From JBLHKS01 sp047620505 (GTDB lineage Bacteria; Verrucomicrobiota; Verrucomicrobiia; Verrucomicrobiales; DEV007): a DNA stretch of 15,041 bases. Below the pieces are notes generated by a model. The model made no database searches. It was not told the origin of the DNA and worked only from the letters and a program-made list of their open reading frames with translations. Within the stretch, counting starts at the first letter, position 1. The number at the start of each line of letters is the position of its first letter. The stretch is from NCBI GenBank assembly GCA_047620505.1, contig JBLHKS010000171.1, forward strand, positions 1 to 15,041, written 5' to 3'. Of the stretch, positions 14,047 to 15,041 are shown piece after piece. The translations under genes were made by a program, and so were the position numbers.

Positions 14047-15041
14047 ATGACGATTTCGCGCCCCCATTTCGTACTCGCGCTAGCTGCTCTTTTTGCTGGG
14101 AACTCGCTGGCTCAGGACAGCTTCACGCTCGACCTCGATCTTGATCCGTTGGTTACGCTTCCCGGATGCTGGGAACTCTCACCTGAGAGTCTCGAGAAGG
14201 CGTTTCCATACGAAAAAGCCGATAAAAACCCCTATTTTCAGTGGCTGACCACCGAACGCGACCGCGCGATTTTCATGCGTCAGCCTTACACGAACCTGAC
14301 CGTGAACCTCACCCTGTTTGGTGGCGAAGTCCCGATTGAAGAGGCGGTTGTCGACTTTGTAGATGGCAAGCTGAATGGAATGACGTTTTCGATTTATAAC
14401 CGAGGCGACAGTGACGGGATCGCGGCCGATGAGTTTCAGCGACGCTTCAAACTCTGCGGCTCGGAAATCGGAACTCGGCTCAATGTTCGCCCGTTCCCGA
14501 GAAAGGCGAACCCGGCTCAAGGCATGCTGACCGAAGGCTGGACCTGGATTTCTGGCACCGGAATGGCCGTGGTCGAGCACAACCCGGAAGTGGCGGAAGG
14601 GCAGATCGAATTCCTCCGAATGCGTTTGATGCCGCGCAATGCGACTGGCGCGATGGCGGCCGCGATGCAGTCTCGAAGCGGCGCATCGGTCAAACTTTCC
14701 GACCTCCCGAAAAATGTTAAGAAAGACGAGGACGGCAACACGTTTATCGGCGGTCTTCCGATGGTCGATCAAGGCCGAAAAGGCTACTGCGTCGTCGCAT
14801 CCGCTCAGCGGCTTTTCGAATATTACGGAATTCCCTGTGATCAGCATCAGCTCGCTCAAATCGCGGATTCCGACGCCGATCGCGGCACGAGCATGCAGGC
14901 GATGTCAGAGTCGCTCGGGAAAATTGATCACAGTTTCAAGACGCGATTCAAGGTCCTGGCAGCGCTCTACAGCGACCGTCGGATGCGTGAGCAAAAACGA
15001 GACGGCTCAGCTGGAAAAGTAATTGATAAGGATGATTTTTT
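14047..15041 (+). CDS. Exported papain-like (C39-type) cysteine peptidase candidate, cut off by window edge
   Basis: An open frame of 331 codons runs from ATG 14047 to the window end without a stop. The N-terminus is a signal peptide (MTISRPHFVLALAALFAG, cut after SLA near residue 22). Residues about 25-200 form a domain I do not recognise, with an early PGCWELSPE and NPYFQWLTTERDR. From about 233 the sequence IGGLPMVDQGRKGYCVVASAQRLFEYYG resembles C39-like/papain-like peptidases. Gln242 and Cys248 are six apart, as the oxyanion Gln19 and catalytic Cys25 of papain are, and the following helix into E-Y-Y-G is typical of C39. The catalytic His and Asp/Asn would lie beyond the window, so activity is not proven. 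It is divergent from the exported S16 protease operon and shares a 176-base regulatory gap with it. Confidence 0.78.
   Translation, partial: MTISRPHFVLALAALFAGNSLAQDSFTLDLDLDPLVTLPGCWELSPESLEKAFPYEKADKNPYFQWLTTERDRAIFMRQPYTNLTVNLTLFGGEVPIEEAVVDFVDGKLNGMTFSIYNRGDSDGIAADEFQRRFKLCGSEIGTRLNVRPFPRKANPAQGMLTEGWTWISGTGMAVVEHNPEVAEGQIEFLRMRLMPRNATGAMAAAMQSRSGASVKLSDLPKNVKKDEDGNTFIGGLPMVDQGRKGYCVVASAQRLFEYYGIPCDQHQLAQIADSDADRGTSMQAMSESLGKIDHSFKTRFKVLAALYSDRRMREQKRDGSAGKVIDKDDF

Noticed and set aside
14179..14859. 226-residue minus-strand open frame
   Set aside because: It lies opposite the C39-like gene, which has a signal peptide and an active-site motif; the minus frame has neither.

Overview
The window looks like a chromosomal stretch of a Gram-negative bacterium from the Planctomycetota-Verrucomicrobiota-Chlamydiota group, most likely a verrucomicrobium. 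The reasons are a complete Tol-Pal type envelope operon, a Tat-exported DUF1501 protein (a family expanded in Planctomycetota and Verrucomicrobiota), and exported proteins without close textbook counterparts. This placement is inference; there is no rRNA in the window to test it. Gene density is high, no gap between genes exceeds about 180 bases, and I saw no tRNA, rRNA, CRISPR array, insertion sequence or phage gene.

Layout. 1-351 (minus) is the 5' end of an exported 5'-nucleotidase-type metallophosphatase cut by the window edge. 490-2956 (plus) holds three housekeeping-like genes: a TIM-barrel sugar phosphate isomerase/epimerase, a DUF429 RNase H-fold protein and a GNAT acetyltransferase. 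3098-8550 (plus) is a tight operon: tolQ/exbB, a small exported protein of unknown function, tolR/exbD, a proline-rich TonB/TolA-like protein, tolB, pal and a ptsN-like EIIA. The Tol proteins form a proton-driven machine linking inner membrane, periplasm and the peptidoglycan-bound outer-membrane lipoprotein Pal. A perfect hairpin at 8553-8578 separates this operon from the convergent minus-strand genes.

8560-13870 (minus) reads, in transcription order, as an exported Lon-like (S16) protease with two EF-hand calcium loops, a second exported S16-like protein whose start overlaps the first gene's stop, and then a Tat-exported DUF1501 protein. The first S16 protein keeps a Ser/Thr/Lys set at exactly the E. 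coli Lon spacing, while the second has lost all three residues. Neither carries an AAA+ ATPase module. Divergent from them, 14047-15041 (plus, cut by the edge) encodes an exported protein with a papain-like/C39-type Gln-x5-Cys site. This candidate calcium-linked, ATP-independent extracytoplasmic proteolysis locus, built from an apparently active protease and an apparently dead paralogue, is the most novel part of the window.

Across the whole window the 10-base palindrome AGCAGCTGCT occurs eight times, three of them extended to a 14-base palindrome, in coding DNA of several genes and once between genes. Chance would give far fewer than one copy.
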